42,234 bases of DNA from Nevskia sp. (GCA_028291645.1 JAQGNU010000095.1:1-42234); one strand, 5' to 3'. Positions 33,118 through 42,187 are shown, counted from the stretch's first letter. Program-made: numbers and translations. The notes: a model not told the origin generated them from the letters alone.

Positions 33118-35300
33118 GCGCCGCGCAAGCCGCCCTGAAATGCGGCGACAGTCTTGAACTGAGCGTCGATGCCGACGGCATCGCGACCTTGCGGATGGAC
33201 GTGCCGGGCCGCTCGATGAATCTGGTGACGATCGCCTTCGGTCGCCAGCTGTCGGCAGCGGTCGAGCGCATCGCCGCCGATCCCGCAATCCGCGGCGTGG
33301 TGCTGAGCTCGGGCAAGGCCGACTTCATGGCCGGCGGCGACATCCACGGCATGGTCGCCAACTTCGACAAGCTCGGCGACGCGGCGACGGTTTACCGCGA
33401 AATCGCGCGGCCGGTGTCGGAACTGCTGCGCCGCATGGAAACCTGCGGCAAGCCGTTCGTGGCGGCGATCAACGGTTCGGCGCTGGGCGGCGGATTCGAG
33501 CTCGCGCTGGCCTGCCACTATCGCGTCGTCGCCGATCTGCCGCGACTGATTCTCGCGCTGCCCGAAGTCACCATCGGCCTGATTCCCGGCGCCGGTGGAT
33601 CGCAGCGCCTGCCGCGCCTGATCGGCATCGAAGCCGCGTTGCCGCTGTTGCTGAAGGGCACGCGGCTGTCGCCGGCCGCAGCACTCAAGCTCGGCGCAGT
33701 CGATGCGGTCGTGCCGGCGGAGCAATTGCTCGATGCCGCCAAAACCTGGCTGCTGCAGACCGGCAATCAGCAGCAGCCTTGGGACCAGAAGAATTACCGC
33801 ATTCCGGGCGGCGCCGGTTTCTTCGATGCGCGCATCACGCGCCAGTACAACGCAGGCGCAACGGCGTTGACGGTCGGCAACCAGCACAACTTGCCGTCGC
33901 AGATCGCATTGCTCAGCGCGGTGGCGCGCGGCACCGCGGTGCCGATCGACGCCGGCCTGCGCATCGAAGCGCGCGAATTCACGCGACTGATCAGGAGCCC
34001 GGTGTCGCGCAACCTGATGCGCACGCAGTTCGTCTCCAAAGGCGAGTGCGACAAACTCGCGCATCGTCCCGCCGGCATCGAAGCGGCGAATCTGGGCGTC
34101 ATCGGCGTGATCGGCGCGGGCCTGATGGGCGCCGGCATTGCGCAGGTCTGCGCCGCCGCCGGGCTTGAGGTCGTCATGCTCGATGCGACGCTGGAGCGCG
34201 CCGAGGCGGGCAAGCAGCGCATCGCCGATGCTTTCGGCAAGCGCATCGCGAAAGGAACCCTGGATGCGGCGAAGTCCGCCGCCGCGCTGGCGCGCATCAC
34301 GCTGGCCGATGCATACCAGGCCCTCGCCCATTGCGATCTGGTGGTCGAAGCGGTATTCGAAGACCGCGCGGTCAAAGCTGAAGTGTTTCGCAAACTCGCC
34401 GCGGTGCTGAAACCGACGGCGATCATCGCCAGCAATACTTCGGCACTGCCGATCCAACAGTTGGCGGCGAGCGTCGCACAGCCCGCGCAGTTCGTCGGCC
34501 TGCATTTCTTCTCGCCGGTGGATCGCATGCCGCTGGTCGAAGTGATCTCCGGTGCGCAGACCTCGGCGCGCACGCTGGCGCATGCGCTCGACTTCATCAA
34601 ACGGCTGCGCAAGACGCCGATCCTGGTCAAGGATGCGCCGGGCTTCTTCACCACGCGCGTGATCATTGCCCATCTGTTCGAAAGCGTCGGCATGGTCGGC
34701 GACGGCATCTCGCCGGTGCTGATCGACAACCTCGCGCGGCAGGCCGGATTCGCGATTGGTCCATTGGCCTTGATGGACGACCTGACGCTCGATCTGACTT
34801 ATCACGCGCACTGCAAGCGGCGCGATGAAGCTGGCAGCGCCTGGCGTGAACCGTATGGCTTCCCGGTGTTCGAGAATTTCGTTATGCGGCTCGATCGCAA
34901 AGGCCGCCGCTACGGCGCCGGCTTCTACGATTACGTCGACGGCAAGCGGCAGCCGTGGTCCGGACTTGCGCAGATCTATCCGGCTGATGGCACGCACACG
35001 CAGCCGACGCACGACGACATCAAGCAGCGCCTGCTCTACATCCAGGCGCTCGAAGCCGCGCGCGCATACGAGGAAGGCGTCATCACCAGCGCCGGCGAAG
35101 GCGATGTCGGCTCAGTGCTCGGCATCGGTTTCCCGGCACACACCGGCGGCGTGTTTTCGTTGATCGACACGGTCGGTGTCGCTGAATTCGTCGCCGCCTG
35201 TGAGTGCCTCGCCGATCGCTACGGCGAACGCTTCCGTCCGAGCGCCTGGCTGAAGGCGCGTGCGCAGGCCGGTCAGCGTTTCTATCCGGCCGCGGCCTGA
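33114..35300 (+). CDS. Bifunctional enoyl-CoA hydratase/3-hydroxyacyl-CoA dehydrogenase (FadB/FadJ-like)
   Basis: A 728-residue beta-oxidation enzyme. The N-terminal crotonase domain (1 to about 190) keeps both hydratase glutamates, in [11 protein letters not shown] and [15 protein letters not shown] linker leads to a Rossmann domain beginning [20 protein letters not shown] (about 331-350), with the catalytic His in [17 protein letters not shown]. Two C-terminal dehydrogenase domains follow. It hydrates 2-enoyl-CoA and oxidises the product with NAD. The start is the ATG overlapping the thiolase stop. The upstream extension of the open frame lies inside the thiolase gene and is rejected. It supplies the regular hydratase activity, so the unusual crotonase at 18467-19267 is probably needed for something else. 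Confidence 0.93.
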   Translation: MSAAQAALKCGDSLELSVDADGIATLRMDVPGRSMNLVTIAFGRQLSAAVERIAADPAIRGVVLSSGKADFMAGGDIHGMVANFDKLGDAATVYREIARPVSELLRRMETCGKPFVAAINGSALGGGFELALACHYRVVADLPRLILALPEVTIGLIPGAGGSQRLPRLIGIEAALPLLLKGTRLSPAAALKLGAVDAVVPAEQLLDAAKTWLLQTGNQQQPWDQKNYRIPGGAGFFDARITRQYNAGATALTVGNQHNLPSQIALLSAVARGTAVPIDAGLRIEAREFTRLIRSPVSRNLMRTQFVSKGECDKLAHRPAGIEAANLGVIGVIGAGLMGAGIAQVCAAAGLEVVMLDATLERAEAGKQRIADAFGKRIAKGTLDAAKSAAALARITLADAYQALAHCDLVVEAVFEDRAVKAEVFRKLAAVLKPTAIIASNTSALPIQQLAASVAQPAQFVGLHFFSPVDRMPLVEVISGAQTSARTLAHALDFIKRLRKTPILVKDAPGFFTTRVIIAHLFESVGMVGDGISPVLIDNLARQAGFAIGPLALMDDLTLDLTYHAHCKRRDEAGSAWREPYGFPVFENFVMRLDRKGRRYGAGFYDYVDGKRQPWSGLAQIYPADGTHTQPTHDDIKQRLLYIQALEAARAYEEGVITSAGEGDVGSVLGIGFPAHTGGVFSLIDTVGVAEFVAACECLADRYGERFRPSAWLKARAQAGQRFYPAAA

Positions 35301-35309
35301 ACACGCGCA

Positions 35310-36437
35310 ATGAACTTCGATTTCTCCGAAGAACAGCAAGCGCTGCGCGAGCAGGCGCGGCGTCTGTTCGCGGATGGCCGCAGCCGCGCGCGCCGCTTGC
35401 TCGATAGCGGCGACGCGCACGATGCGTCGCTGTGGACGCAACTGGTCGAGATGGGGCTCAGCGCGGCGGCGATTCCCGAGCCGCTTGGCGGCGTCGGGCT
35501 CGGTGCGCTGGAGCTTTGCGTGGTCGCCGAGGAAGCCGGCCGCAGTCTTGCGCCGGTGCCGTTCGCATCGTCGGTGCTGTACGCGACCGAAGCGCTGAAG
35601 CTGGCCGGCGGTGCTGCCGCGACGCGCTGGCTGCCGAAGCTCGCCGACGGTTCGGCGATCGGCACCGTCGCCTTCACCGAGGGTCATGGCACCTGGGATG
35701 CGCGGCCGACCGCGCGCGTGGAAAACGGCCGGCTGTTCGGATTCAAGGAACCGGTGGCCGATCCGGCGGCCGATTTCGCGATTGTGTCGGCGACCTCGAA
35801 AGCCTTGAATGGCGGTTACGACTGGTGGCTGGTCGATCTGCACGCCGAGGGCGTCGTCGTGCAGGCGATCGATACGCTCGATTGCCTGCGCAGGCACGCG
35901 CGGATCGAATTCGACGGCGCGCCGGTGGCGGCTCTCGGACAACTCGGCGATGGTGCGCGACTGGCTTCGCGGATGCTCGACATCGCCGCAGTGCTGACTG
36001 CGTTCGAGCAGCTCGGCGGCGCCGAAGCGCAGCTCGAAGCCTGCGTCGACTACGCGAAGACGCGGCGCGCGTTCGGCAGCCTGATCGGCGTCAACCAGGG
36101 CGTGAAGCATCGGCTCGCCGACATGTACGCGAAGATCCAGCTCGCGCGCGGTCATTGCTATTACGCGGCCTGGGCGCTGTCGACTACCGCCGCGCAGTTG
36201 CCGCTGGCCGCTGCCGGTGCGCGTCTCGCCGCGACCGATGCGTTCTCGTTCGCGGCCGAGGAAGCGATCGAACTGCATGGCGGCATCGGCTTCACCTGGG
36301 ACAACGACTGCCATCTGTATTACCGCCGTGCGCGCCTGCTCGCGCTGACGCTCGGCAATCGCAGCCGCTGGTCCGACCGGCTGGTGCGCGCGCTGTGCCT
36401 GCGCCGCGCCAATGCGTCGAGCGAAGCCGCCGCATGA
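35310..36437 (+). CDS. Acyl-CoA dehydrogenase, partner subunit lacking the catalytic Glu
   Basis: A 375-residue member with N-terminal helices (NFDFSEEQQALREQARRLF) and C-terminal helices including RRAFGSLIGVNQGVKHRLADM and HGGIGFTWDNDCHLYYRRA. Compared with medium-chain dehydrogenase, the YEGT Glu position is Leu (ALTLGNRSR). The middle domain lacks EPxxGSD and reads AFTEGHGTWD. This is the pattern of the non-catalytic subunit in paired dehydrogenases. The ATG of the next dehydrogenase overlaps its stop as ATGA, so the two are probably made as a 1:1 complex. It begins 9 bases after the FadB-like gene. The whole is similar in layout to the N-terminal half of the fused enzyme at 19317-21533. 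Confidence 0.87.
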   Translation: MNFDFSEEQQALREQARRLFADGRSRARRLLDSGDAHDASLWTQLVEMGLSAAAIPEPLGGVGLGALELCVVAEEAGRSLAPVPFASSVLYATEALKLAGGAAATRWLPKLADGSAIGTVAFTEGHGTWDARPTARVENGRLFGFKEPVADPAADFAIVSATSKALNGGYDWWLVDLHAEGVVVQAIDTLDCLRRHARIEFDGAPVAALGQLGDGARLASRMLDIAAVLTAFEQLGGAEAQLEACVDYAKTRRAFGSLIGVNQGVKHRLADMYAKIQLARGHCYYAAWALSTTAAQLPLAAAGARLAATDAFSFAAEEAIELHGGIGFTWDNDCHLYYRRARLLALTLGNRSRWSDRLVRALCLRRANASSEAAA

Positions 36438-37642
36438 ATTTCGAAGACAGCGCTGCGGAAGCGGCGTATCGCAAACAGGTCAGCGCCTGGCTCGCCGAGC
36501 ATGCACCGGCCTGGTCGACCGCGGGTGCACGCCGCGACAGCGAAGCCGAGATCGTTCGTCTCGCGCGCGGCTGGCAGGCCTGCAAGGCGGCGGCCGGTTA
36601 TGTCGGCATCACCTGGCCGTGCGAGGTCGGCGGACAAGGCGGCAATGCGATCCAACAGGTGATCTTTTCGCAGGAGGAAGCGCGTCACCGCGTGGCGACG
36701 ATGCCGTTTCAGGTCGGCATGGGCATGTGCATTCCGACCGTGTACAGCTTCGCCTCGCACGCAGTCGCTCAGCGTTACGTCGGCCCGGCGATGCGCGGCG
36801 AGGAAATCTGGTGCCAGCTGTTTTCCGAACCGGCGGCGGGTTCCGATCTCGCCGGCATCCGCACGCGCGCGCTGCGCGACGGCGATCGCTGGATCGTCAA
36901 CGGCCAGAAAGTCTGGACCTCGTGGGCGCATCACTCGGACTACGGCCTGCTGCTGGTGCGCAGCGATGCGGGCCTGCCCAAGCATAAGGGCCTGACGATG
37001 TTCTATGTCGATATGCGTGCGCCCGGCGTCGACGTACGCCAGATTCGCGGCATGACCGGCGAGACCGATTTCAACGAAGTGTTCTTCACCGATGTCGTCA
37101 TTCCCGACAGCCAGCGGCTTGGCGACGTCGGCCAAGGCTGGAAGGTCGCGATGACGACGCTGATGCACGAGCGCTTCGCGATCGGACGTCCCGCCGACGC
37201 GCCGAGCGTCGACGAGCTGGTCGCGCTGGCGCGCTCGGTGCGCAGCAGCGAACAGACGCTGCTCGACAACGCCGCGGTGCGCGAAGCCATCGCCGGCTTC
37301 TACGTCCGCGACGCCGGTCTCGACTTCATCCGCATGCGCGTGCAGACCTCGCTGTCGAAAGGTCGCGCGCCGGGTCCGGAAGCCTCGGTCCTCAAGCTGG
37401 TGATGGCGAAGACGCGGCAGGACATCGGCGCGTTCGCGATGGACCTGCTCGAATCCGGCGCGATCCGCGACACCGACAGCACACCGCTCGACGGCTTCCG
37501 CTACTACCAGCTGTTCGCGCCGGGCTTGCGCATCGCCGGCGGCACCGATGAGATCCTGCGCAACATCATCGCCGAGCGCGTGCTCGGCCTGCCGCCCGAC
37601 CTGCGCGTCGATCGCGATCTGCCCTTCAACGCGCTCAAGTAG
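36434..37642 (+). CDS. Acyl-CoA dehydrogenase, catalytic partner subunit
   Basis: A 402-residue flavoenzyme with FSEPAAGSDLAGI (FAD/substrate loop), WIVNGQKVWTSWAHHSDYG (beta domain), FNEVFFTDVVIPDS and the C-terminal GLRIAGGTDEILRNIIAERVLGLP. The YEGT Glu position is Gly, as usual in the GGT-type group, where the base must come from another helix. Starting at the overlap with the preceding gene removes a long shadow extension of the open frame. With the upstream partner it should dehydrogenate a bulky acyl-CoA. The gene ends with FNALK, 26 bases before the nitronate-monooxygenase-like gene. Confidence 0.88.
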   Translation: MNFEDSAAEAAYRKQVSAWLAEHAPAWSTAGARRDSEAEIVRLARGWQACKAAAGYVGITWPCEVGGQGGNAIQQVIFSQEEARHRVATMPFQVGMGMCIPTVYSFASHAVAQRYVGPAMRGEEIWCQLFSEPAAGSDLAGIRTRALRDGDRWIVNGQKVWTSWAHHSDYGLLLVRSDAGLPKHKGLTMFYVDMRAPGVDVRQIRGMTGETDFNEVFFTDVVIPDSQRLGDVGQGWKVAMTTLMHERFAIGRPADAPSVDELVALARSVRSSEQTLLDNAAVREAIAGFYVRDAGLDFIRMRVQTSLSKGRAPGPEASVLKLVMAKTRQDIGAFAMDLLESGAIRDTDSTPLDGFRYYQLFAPGLRIAGGTDEILRNIIAERVLGLPPDLRVDRDLPFNALK

Positions 37643-37668
37643 CGCTTAACTGACGACGGACTTCACCG

Positions 37669-38721
37669 ATGCGTAACCGAATCACCGAAATGCTGGGCAT
37701 CCGCTATCCGATCGTGCAGGGCGGCATGATGTGGGTCGGCCGCGCGGAACTCGCAGCGGCCGTGTCCAACGCCGGCGGTCTCGGCATCCTCACCGCGCTG
37801 ACGCAGCCGACACCGGAAGCGCTCACCGCCGAAATCGTACGCTGCCGCGGCATGACGTCGCAGCCGTTTGGTGTGAACCTGACGATTCTGCCGTCGGCGA
37901 CGCCGCCGCCGTATGCGAGTTATCTCGATGCGATCATCGGCTCCAGCGTGAAGATTCTCGAAACCGCCGGCAGCAGTCCGCGCGAATTTATCGCCAGGGC
38001 AAAGGCGGCCGGCATGATCGTGATCCACAAATGCACCTCGGTGCGGCATGCGGTCTCGGCCGAACGCCACGGCGTCGACATCATCAGCATTGATGGTTTC
38101 GAATGCGCCGGACATCCGGGTGAGGACGATGTGCCGGGACTGGTGCTGATTCCTGCGGCCGCGCGCAAGGTCTCGATTCCGCTGCTGGCGTCGGGCGGCA
38201 TCGCCGATGGCCGCGGCATGGCCGCGGCACTCGTCCTCGGCGCCGAAGGCGTCAACATGGGCACGCGTTTCTGTGCGACGCAGGAAGCGCCGATCCACGA
38301 CAACATCAAGCAGATGCTGGTGTCCAAGACCGAACGCGATACGCGGCTGATCTTCCGCACTTTGCACAACACCGGCCGCGTGCTGCAGAACTCGATCTCG
38401 GATGAAGTCGTCGCGATCGAGCGGCGTCCGGGCGGTGCCAAATTTTCCGATGTGCAGCATCTGGTGCGCGGCGCGCGCGGGCGTCAGGCGCTGGAGAGCG
38501 GCGACATCGAAGGCGGCCTGGTGTGGGGCGGCCAGGTGGTCGGCCTGATCGACGATGTGCCGAGCTGCGCGCAGCTGATCGAGCGCATGGTCGCCGACTG
38601 CCGCCAGCGGCTTGCCAGCGCCAGCGCGTCCTTCGGCGAGTCGCCGGCGATGCCGCAAGCGTCCGCGATCGTTCGCTCGTCCGAACGGCACGTAGAATCC
38701 CCGGCGGCTTCTTCCCTTTGA
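37669..38721 (+). CDS. Nitronate monooxygenase/2-nitropropane dioxygenase family flavoprotein
   Basis: A 350-residue FMN-binding TIM barrel. The N-terminus RYPIVQGGMMWVG and VSNAGGLGIL, the central GFECAGHPGEDD with His149, the phosphate loop LLASGGIADGRGMAAAL and GAEGVNMGTRF are the family signatures. True nitronate monooxygenases share them, but so do flavin oxidoreductases in steroid degradation such as IpdC, which acts on CoA esters derived from rings C and D. In this locus a dehydrogenase role on a CoA ester is more plausible than nitronate oxidation. The last 40 residues are Ser/Ala-rich and probably disordered. It lies 26 bases after the dehydrogenase pair and before the ferredoxin. 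Confidence 0.85.
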   Translation: MRNRITEMLGIRYPIVQGGMMWVGRAELAAAVSNAGGLGILTALTQPTPEALTAEIVRCRGMTSQPFGVNLTILPSATPPPYASYLDAIIGSSVKILETAGSSPREFIARAKAAGMIVIHKCTSVRHAVSAERHGVDIISIDGFECAGHPGEDDVPGLVLIPAAARKVSIPLLASGGIADGRGMAAALVLGAEGVNMGTRFCATQEAPIHDNIKQMLVSKTERDTRLIFRTLHNTGRVLQNSISDEVVAIERRPGGAKFSDVQHLVRGARGRQALESGDIEGGLVWGGQVVGLIDDVPSCAQLIERMVADCRQRLASASASFGESPAMPQASAIVRSSERHVESPAASSL

Positions 38722-38749
38722 ATTTCCTGACTGACGGGCCTTGACCTTT

Positions 38750-39070
38750 ATGACTCAGATTACTTTCATCGAACACGATGGCACCGAATACGCCGTCGAC
38801 GCCACCGACCAGCAGAGCGTGATGCAGGCGGCGGTCGACAACATGGTGCCCGGCATCGTCGCCGACTGCGGCGGTGCCTGCAGCTGCGGCACCTGCCATG
38901 GCTATGTCGACGCGCAATGGGCCGGCCAGCTGCCGGCACCGGCGGCCGACGAAGCCGCCTTGCTCGAAGGCCTGCTCGACACCAAGGACAATAGTCGCTT
39001 GACCTGCCAGCTAAAAGTGAGCCCGGCCCTCGAGGGTATGATCGTGCGGCTGCCGGCTTCGCAGCTCTAG
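38750..39070 (+). CDS. [2Fe-2S] ferredoxin, putidaredoxin-like
   Basis: A 106-residue ferredoxin, the same length as putidaredoxin. The cluster ligands are Cys40, Cys46, Cys49 and Cys86 in DCGGACSCGTCH and RLTCQLKV, giving the C-x5-C-x2-C-x36-C spacing of adrenodoxin-type ferredoxins. An additional Cys44 sits inside the cluster loop where putidaredoxin has Ala. The start MTQITFIEHDG at 38750 fits the family, and a TTG at 38741 would add only three residues. It should deliver electrons to the CYP101-like P450 encoded 8.5 kb upstream on the same strand. No reductase gene is in the window. Confidence 0.93.
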   Translation: MTQITFIEHDGTEYAVDATDQQSVMQAAVDNMVPGIVADCGGACSCGTCHGYVDAQWAGQLPAPAADEAALLEGLLDTKDNSRLTCQLKVSPALEGMIVRLPASQL

Positions 39071-39121
39071 ATCGATCGCAGCCCTTCTTACGATGGCGGT
39101 TTCCTCAACAGCGCGAACGCC

Positions 39122-40261
39122 ATGATCCTGACTGCCGAGCAAGAAATGATTCGCGATGCGGTGCGCGATTTCGTCAAGGCGCAGATCGCGCCGTTTGCCG
39201 CCGCCTGGGATCGCGATCATCAGTTTCCGCGCGAAGCGCTGCGTGGACTGGCGGCACTCGGCGTGCTCGGCATGACGGTGCCGGAAGAATGGGGCGGCGC
39301 CGGGCTCGACATGATGTCGCTGGTACTCGCGATCGAAGAGATCGCCGCAGGCGATGGCGCCACCTCGACCATCGTCAGCGTGCAGAACTCGCTGCCCTGC
39401 GGAATCCTCAATCGTTACGGCAGCCCGGCGCAGAAAGAGCGTTGGCTGCGTCTGCTGGCGACTGGCGAAGCGCTCGGTTGCTTCTGCCTGACCGAGCCGC
39501 AGGCCGGTTCCGATGCGGCGAACCTGCGCACCTCGGCGACCGCGGTCGATGGCGGCTGGGTGCTCGACGGCGTCAAGCACTACATCACCACCGGCAAGTA
39601 CGCCGACCTCGCGATCGTGTTCGCGGTGACCGATAAGTCCGCCGGCAAGCGCGGCATCTCGGCATTCCTGGCGCCGACCGCGACGCCGGGCTATGTGGTT
39701 GCGCGCATCGAGGAGAAGATGGGCCAGCACGCCTCGGATACCGCGCAGATCGTTTTCCAGAACTGCCGCGTGCCGGCCGACGCGATGATCGGCGCGCCGG
39801 GCGAGGGCTACCGGATTGCATTGTCGAATCTGGAATCCGGCCGCATCGGCATCGCTGCACAGTGCCTGGGCATGGCGCGCGCGGCGCTCGCCGCGGCGAT
39901 CGAATACGCCGGACAGCGACAGGCATTCGGCGTGGCGATCGTCGAGCACCAGGCGGTCAGCTTCCGGCTCGCCGACATGGCGACGCGACTCGAAGCCGCG
40001 CGGCAACTGGTCTGGCATGCTGCCAGCCTGAAGGACGCCGGTCGCCCCTGCCTGACCGAAGCCTCGATGGCCAAGCTGTTCGCATCGGAGATGGCGGAAG
40101 CGGTCTGCTCTGCCGCGATCCAGATTCACGGCGGTTGCGGCTATACGCGCGAAACCCAGGTCGAGCGCTATTACCGCGACGTCCGCGTGGCGCAGATCTA
40201 CGAAGGCGCCAGCGATATCCAGCGGCTGCTGATCGGACGATCCTTGAAGGAGATTTCGTGA
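39122..40261 (+). CDS. Acyl-CoA dehydrogenase, classical (short/branched-chain type)
   Basis: A 379-residue enzyme with complete motifs: VPEEWGGAGLD, CLTEPQAGSDAANL, YITTGKYAD, the adenine-site segment HGGCGYTRE and the catalytic Glu361 in IYEGASDIQRLLIGR. It should act alone as a homotetramer, in contrast to the paired and fused members elsewhere in this locus, probably on a small or branched acyl-CoA produced late in the pathway. The ribosome site before 39122 is weak. The gene lies 51 bases after the ferredoxin. Its TGA overlaps the start of the following SDR. Confidence 0.92.
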   Translation: MILTAEQEMIRDAVRDFVKAQIAPFAAAWDRDHQFPREALRGLAALGVLGMTVPEEWGGAGLDMMSLVLAIEEIAAGDGATSTIVSVQNSLPCGILNRYGSPAQKERWLRLLATGEALGCFCLTEPQAGSDAANLRTSATAVDGGWVLDGVKHYITTGKYADLAIVFAVTDKSAGKRGISAFLAPTATPGYVVARIEEKMGQHASDTAQIVFQNCRVPADAMIGAPGEGYRIALSNLESGRIGIAAQCLGMARAALAAAIEYAGQRQAFGVAIVEHQAVSFRLADMATRLEAARQLVWHAASLKDAGRPCLTEASMAKLFASEMAEAVCSAAIQIHGGCGYTRETQVERYYRDVRVAQIYEGASDIQRLLIGRSLKEIS

Positions 40262-41052
40262 TGTCGACGCGTTACGCCGGCAAGGCGGTGTTCGTCACTG
40301 GTGCGGGTGCCGGCATCGGCCGCGCGTACGCGCAGGCGTTCGCAGCCGAAGGTGCTGCGATTGCAGTCACCGACATCGACAGCGGCGGCGCAGTCGAAAC
40401 CGCACAGATGATCAACGATGCCGGCGGCCGTGCGCTGGCCTTGACGCTCGATGTTTCCAATGAGGAAGACGTGCAGCGTGCGGTTGCGCAGGCACAGGCC
40501 GCGTTCGGCGAACTCGATGTGCTGATCAATAACGCCGGCATCGCCTATGGCGAGATCTATCAGCTGACGTCGATGTCGCCCGAGCGTCTGCGGCGCATGT
40601 TCGAAGTCAATGTGCTCGGCATGCTGTACTGCGCGCGTGCCTGCCGCGACACGCTGCGGCGCCGCGCCGGCGTCGTCCTCAACATGTCGTCGATGGCCGC
40701 GTATATGGCGAACGGCGCGTACAGCCTGACCAAGGCCGCGGTCAACAACCTGACGCTGGTGCTGGCCGACGAATTCGCCGACGACGGCATCCGCGTCAAC
40801 GGCATCGCGCCCGGACTGATGGCGTCGCCGGCGGCGCTGCAGAACGTCAACGCAGTATTCCAGCAGCGCATCCGCGATGCGCAGCTGGTCGCGCGCGGCG
40901 GCGAGATGTCGGACGTAACCCATCTCGCGCTGTTCCTGGCCTCCGCCGAGGCCAGCTTCATCAACGGCCAGACGCTGCTGGTCGACGGCGGCTTCCTACG
41001 TCATTCGGCACGCGCGATTCCGGTGCCGCTGGCGCTGCTGCCCAATCATTGA
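40261..41052 (+). CDS. Short-chain dehydrogenase/reductase
   Basis: A 263-residue classical SDR with TGAGAGIG (13-20), Asp38 at the end of the second strand, NNAG (90-93) and catalytic Ser143 or Ser144, Tyr154 and Lys158 in LNMSSMAAY and YSLTK. AAGGAG lies nine bases before the ATG at 40261 and six before an in-frame GTG at 40258, so either start is possible. Both overlap the dehydrogenase stop. It may oxidise a hydroxyacyl intermediate. It is the last gene of the long plus-strand series and faces the aldo/keto reductase gene. Confidence 0.87.
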   Translation: MSTRYAGKAVFVTGAGAGIGRAYAQAFAAEGAAIAVTDIDSGGAVETAQMINDAGGRALALTLDVSNEEDVQRAVAQAQAAFGELDVLINNAGIAYGEIYQLTSMSPERLRRMFEVNVLGMLYCARACRDTLRRRAGVVLNMSSMAAYMANGAYSLTKAAVNNLTLVLADEFADDGIRVNGIAPGLMASPAALQNVNAVFQQRIRDAQLVARGGEMSDVTHLALFLASAEASFINGQTLLVDGGFLRHSARAIPVPLALLPNH

Positions 41053-41101
41053 TTGGCGACGGACTGGCGATTGCACGAGCCGTGCGACCGCGCGCTGAGC
41101 G

Positions 41102-42187
41102 TCAGTAGATCTTGTCGCCCTTTTCCACCGCGAAAGGCGACGGCGGAGCGTGGACGCCGTTCACTGAGGTGCCGCCGTTGTGGATGGCTGGAAACATTGG
41201 CTGCATGCTTTGGGGGAAGCCAAACGTCGGCTTCGTCAGCGCGTCGAGCCGGCCAAGTTCCTCGGCCGAGAGTTTGACCTCGAGCGCCTTCAGGTTGTCG
41301 TCGAGCTGTGCGAGCCGTCGCGCGCCGATAATCGTCGAGGTCACGCCGGGCTGCGCCTGAACCCAGGCCAGCGCGATGCGCGCGACCGTGCTGTCGTGCG
41401 CCTTGGCGATAATGTCCAGTTCGTCCACGATCGCGTAGGCCTTCTCGGTAAGGAAGGTGTCAGCGAAGGCGCCGCGATCTGGCTTGATCTTGCCGGCATT
41501 GTGTCGCGTGTATTTGCCGCTGAGCACGCCACTCTTGAGGGGCGACCACGGCGTAATGCCGAGACCAAGCTCGTGCGCCATCGGCACGAGCTCCTGCTCG
41601 ACGGTGCGCTCGAGCAGCGAGTATTCGATCTGCGTCCCGACAAACGCGGACCAGCCACGGAAGCGCGCGGTGACGTTCGCTTCGGCGATCTTCCACGCAG
41701 GTGTGTCGGAAACGCCGAGGTAGCGCACCTTGCCGGCGCGCACCAGATCCTCGAGCGCGGCCATGGTCTCTTCAATCGGCGTGTGCACATCCCAGTTATG
41801 CAACCAGTACAGGTCGATGTAGTCGGTCTGCAGCCGGCGCAGCGAGTTTTCGCACGCGGCAATGATTGACTTGCGACCCGATCCGCCGCCGTTGGGGTCT
41901 CCCGGATACAGGTTGCCGCTGAATTTCGTCGCAATAACCAGCCGCTCGCGCCGGGCAGGGTGGCGTCCCACGTGATCTCCGATGATCTTCTCGGAATGGC
42001 TTTTCGTGTAGAAATTGGCGGTATCGATGAAATTGCCGCCGAGCTCGATGAACCGGTCGATAATCTGCTGCGACTCCTCGACGCTGGATCCCCAACCGAG
42101 ATCCTCACCGAAGGTCATCGCTCCGAGACAGAAAGGGCTCACGCGCAGGCCGGAACGGCCGAGGGTAGTATAGTGGTCGAGGGACAT
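41102..42187 (-). CDS. Aldo/keto reductase
   Basis: A 361-residue NADPH-dependent aldo/keto reductase. The catalytic tetrad is visible: Asp55 and Tyr60 in FIDTANFYTKSHSE, Lys88 in ATKFSG and the His of LYWLHNWD. The cofactor loop is in TSTIIGARRLAQLDDNL. The start MSLDHYTTLG at 42187 has GGAG seven bases upstream, which is better than the ATG at 42220. It is convergent with the catabolic operon and has no copy of the shared operator upstream, so it may be a general carbonyl-detoxifying enzyme rather than part of the pathway. Its substrate is not assignable. Confidence 0.9.
   Translation of the reverse strand: MSLDHYTTLGRSGLRVSPFCLGAMTFGEDLGWGSSVEESQQIIDRFIELGGNFIDTANFYTKSHSEKIIGDHVGRHPARRERLVIATKFSGNLYPGDPNGGGSGRKSIIAACENSLRRLQTDYIDLYWLHNWDVHTPIEETMAALEDLVRAGKVRYLGVSDTPAWKIAEANVTARFRGWSAFVGTQIEYSLLERTVEQELVPMAHELGLGITPWSPLKSGVLSGKYTRHNAGKIKPDRGAFADTFLTEKAYAIVDELDIIAKAHDSTVARIALAWVQAQPGVTSTIIGARRLAQLDDNLKALEVKLSAEELGRLDALTKPTFGFPQSMQPMFPAIHNGGTSVNGVHAPPSPFAVEKGDKIY

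Noticed and set aside
31237-35012. Long antisense frames (683 and 692 residues) opposite the ligase, thiolase and FadB-like genes
   Set aside because: They have the same Arg/Asp/His/Gln-rich shadow composition and no domain signatures, and the plus-strand genes are complete with all catalytic motifs.
35432-36433. Long extension making a 736-residue fusion of the 36434 dehydrogenase
   Set aside because: The first 334 residues are Arg-rich shadow sequence of the partner subunit gene in another frame. The true start is the ATGA overlap at 36434, so this pair is not fused.
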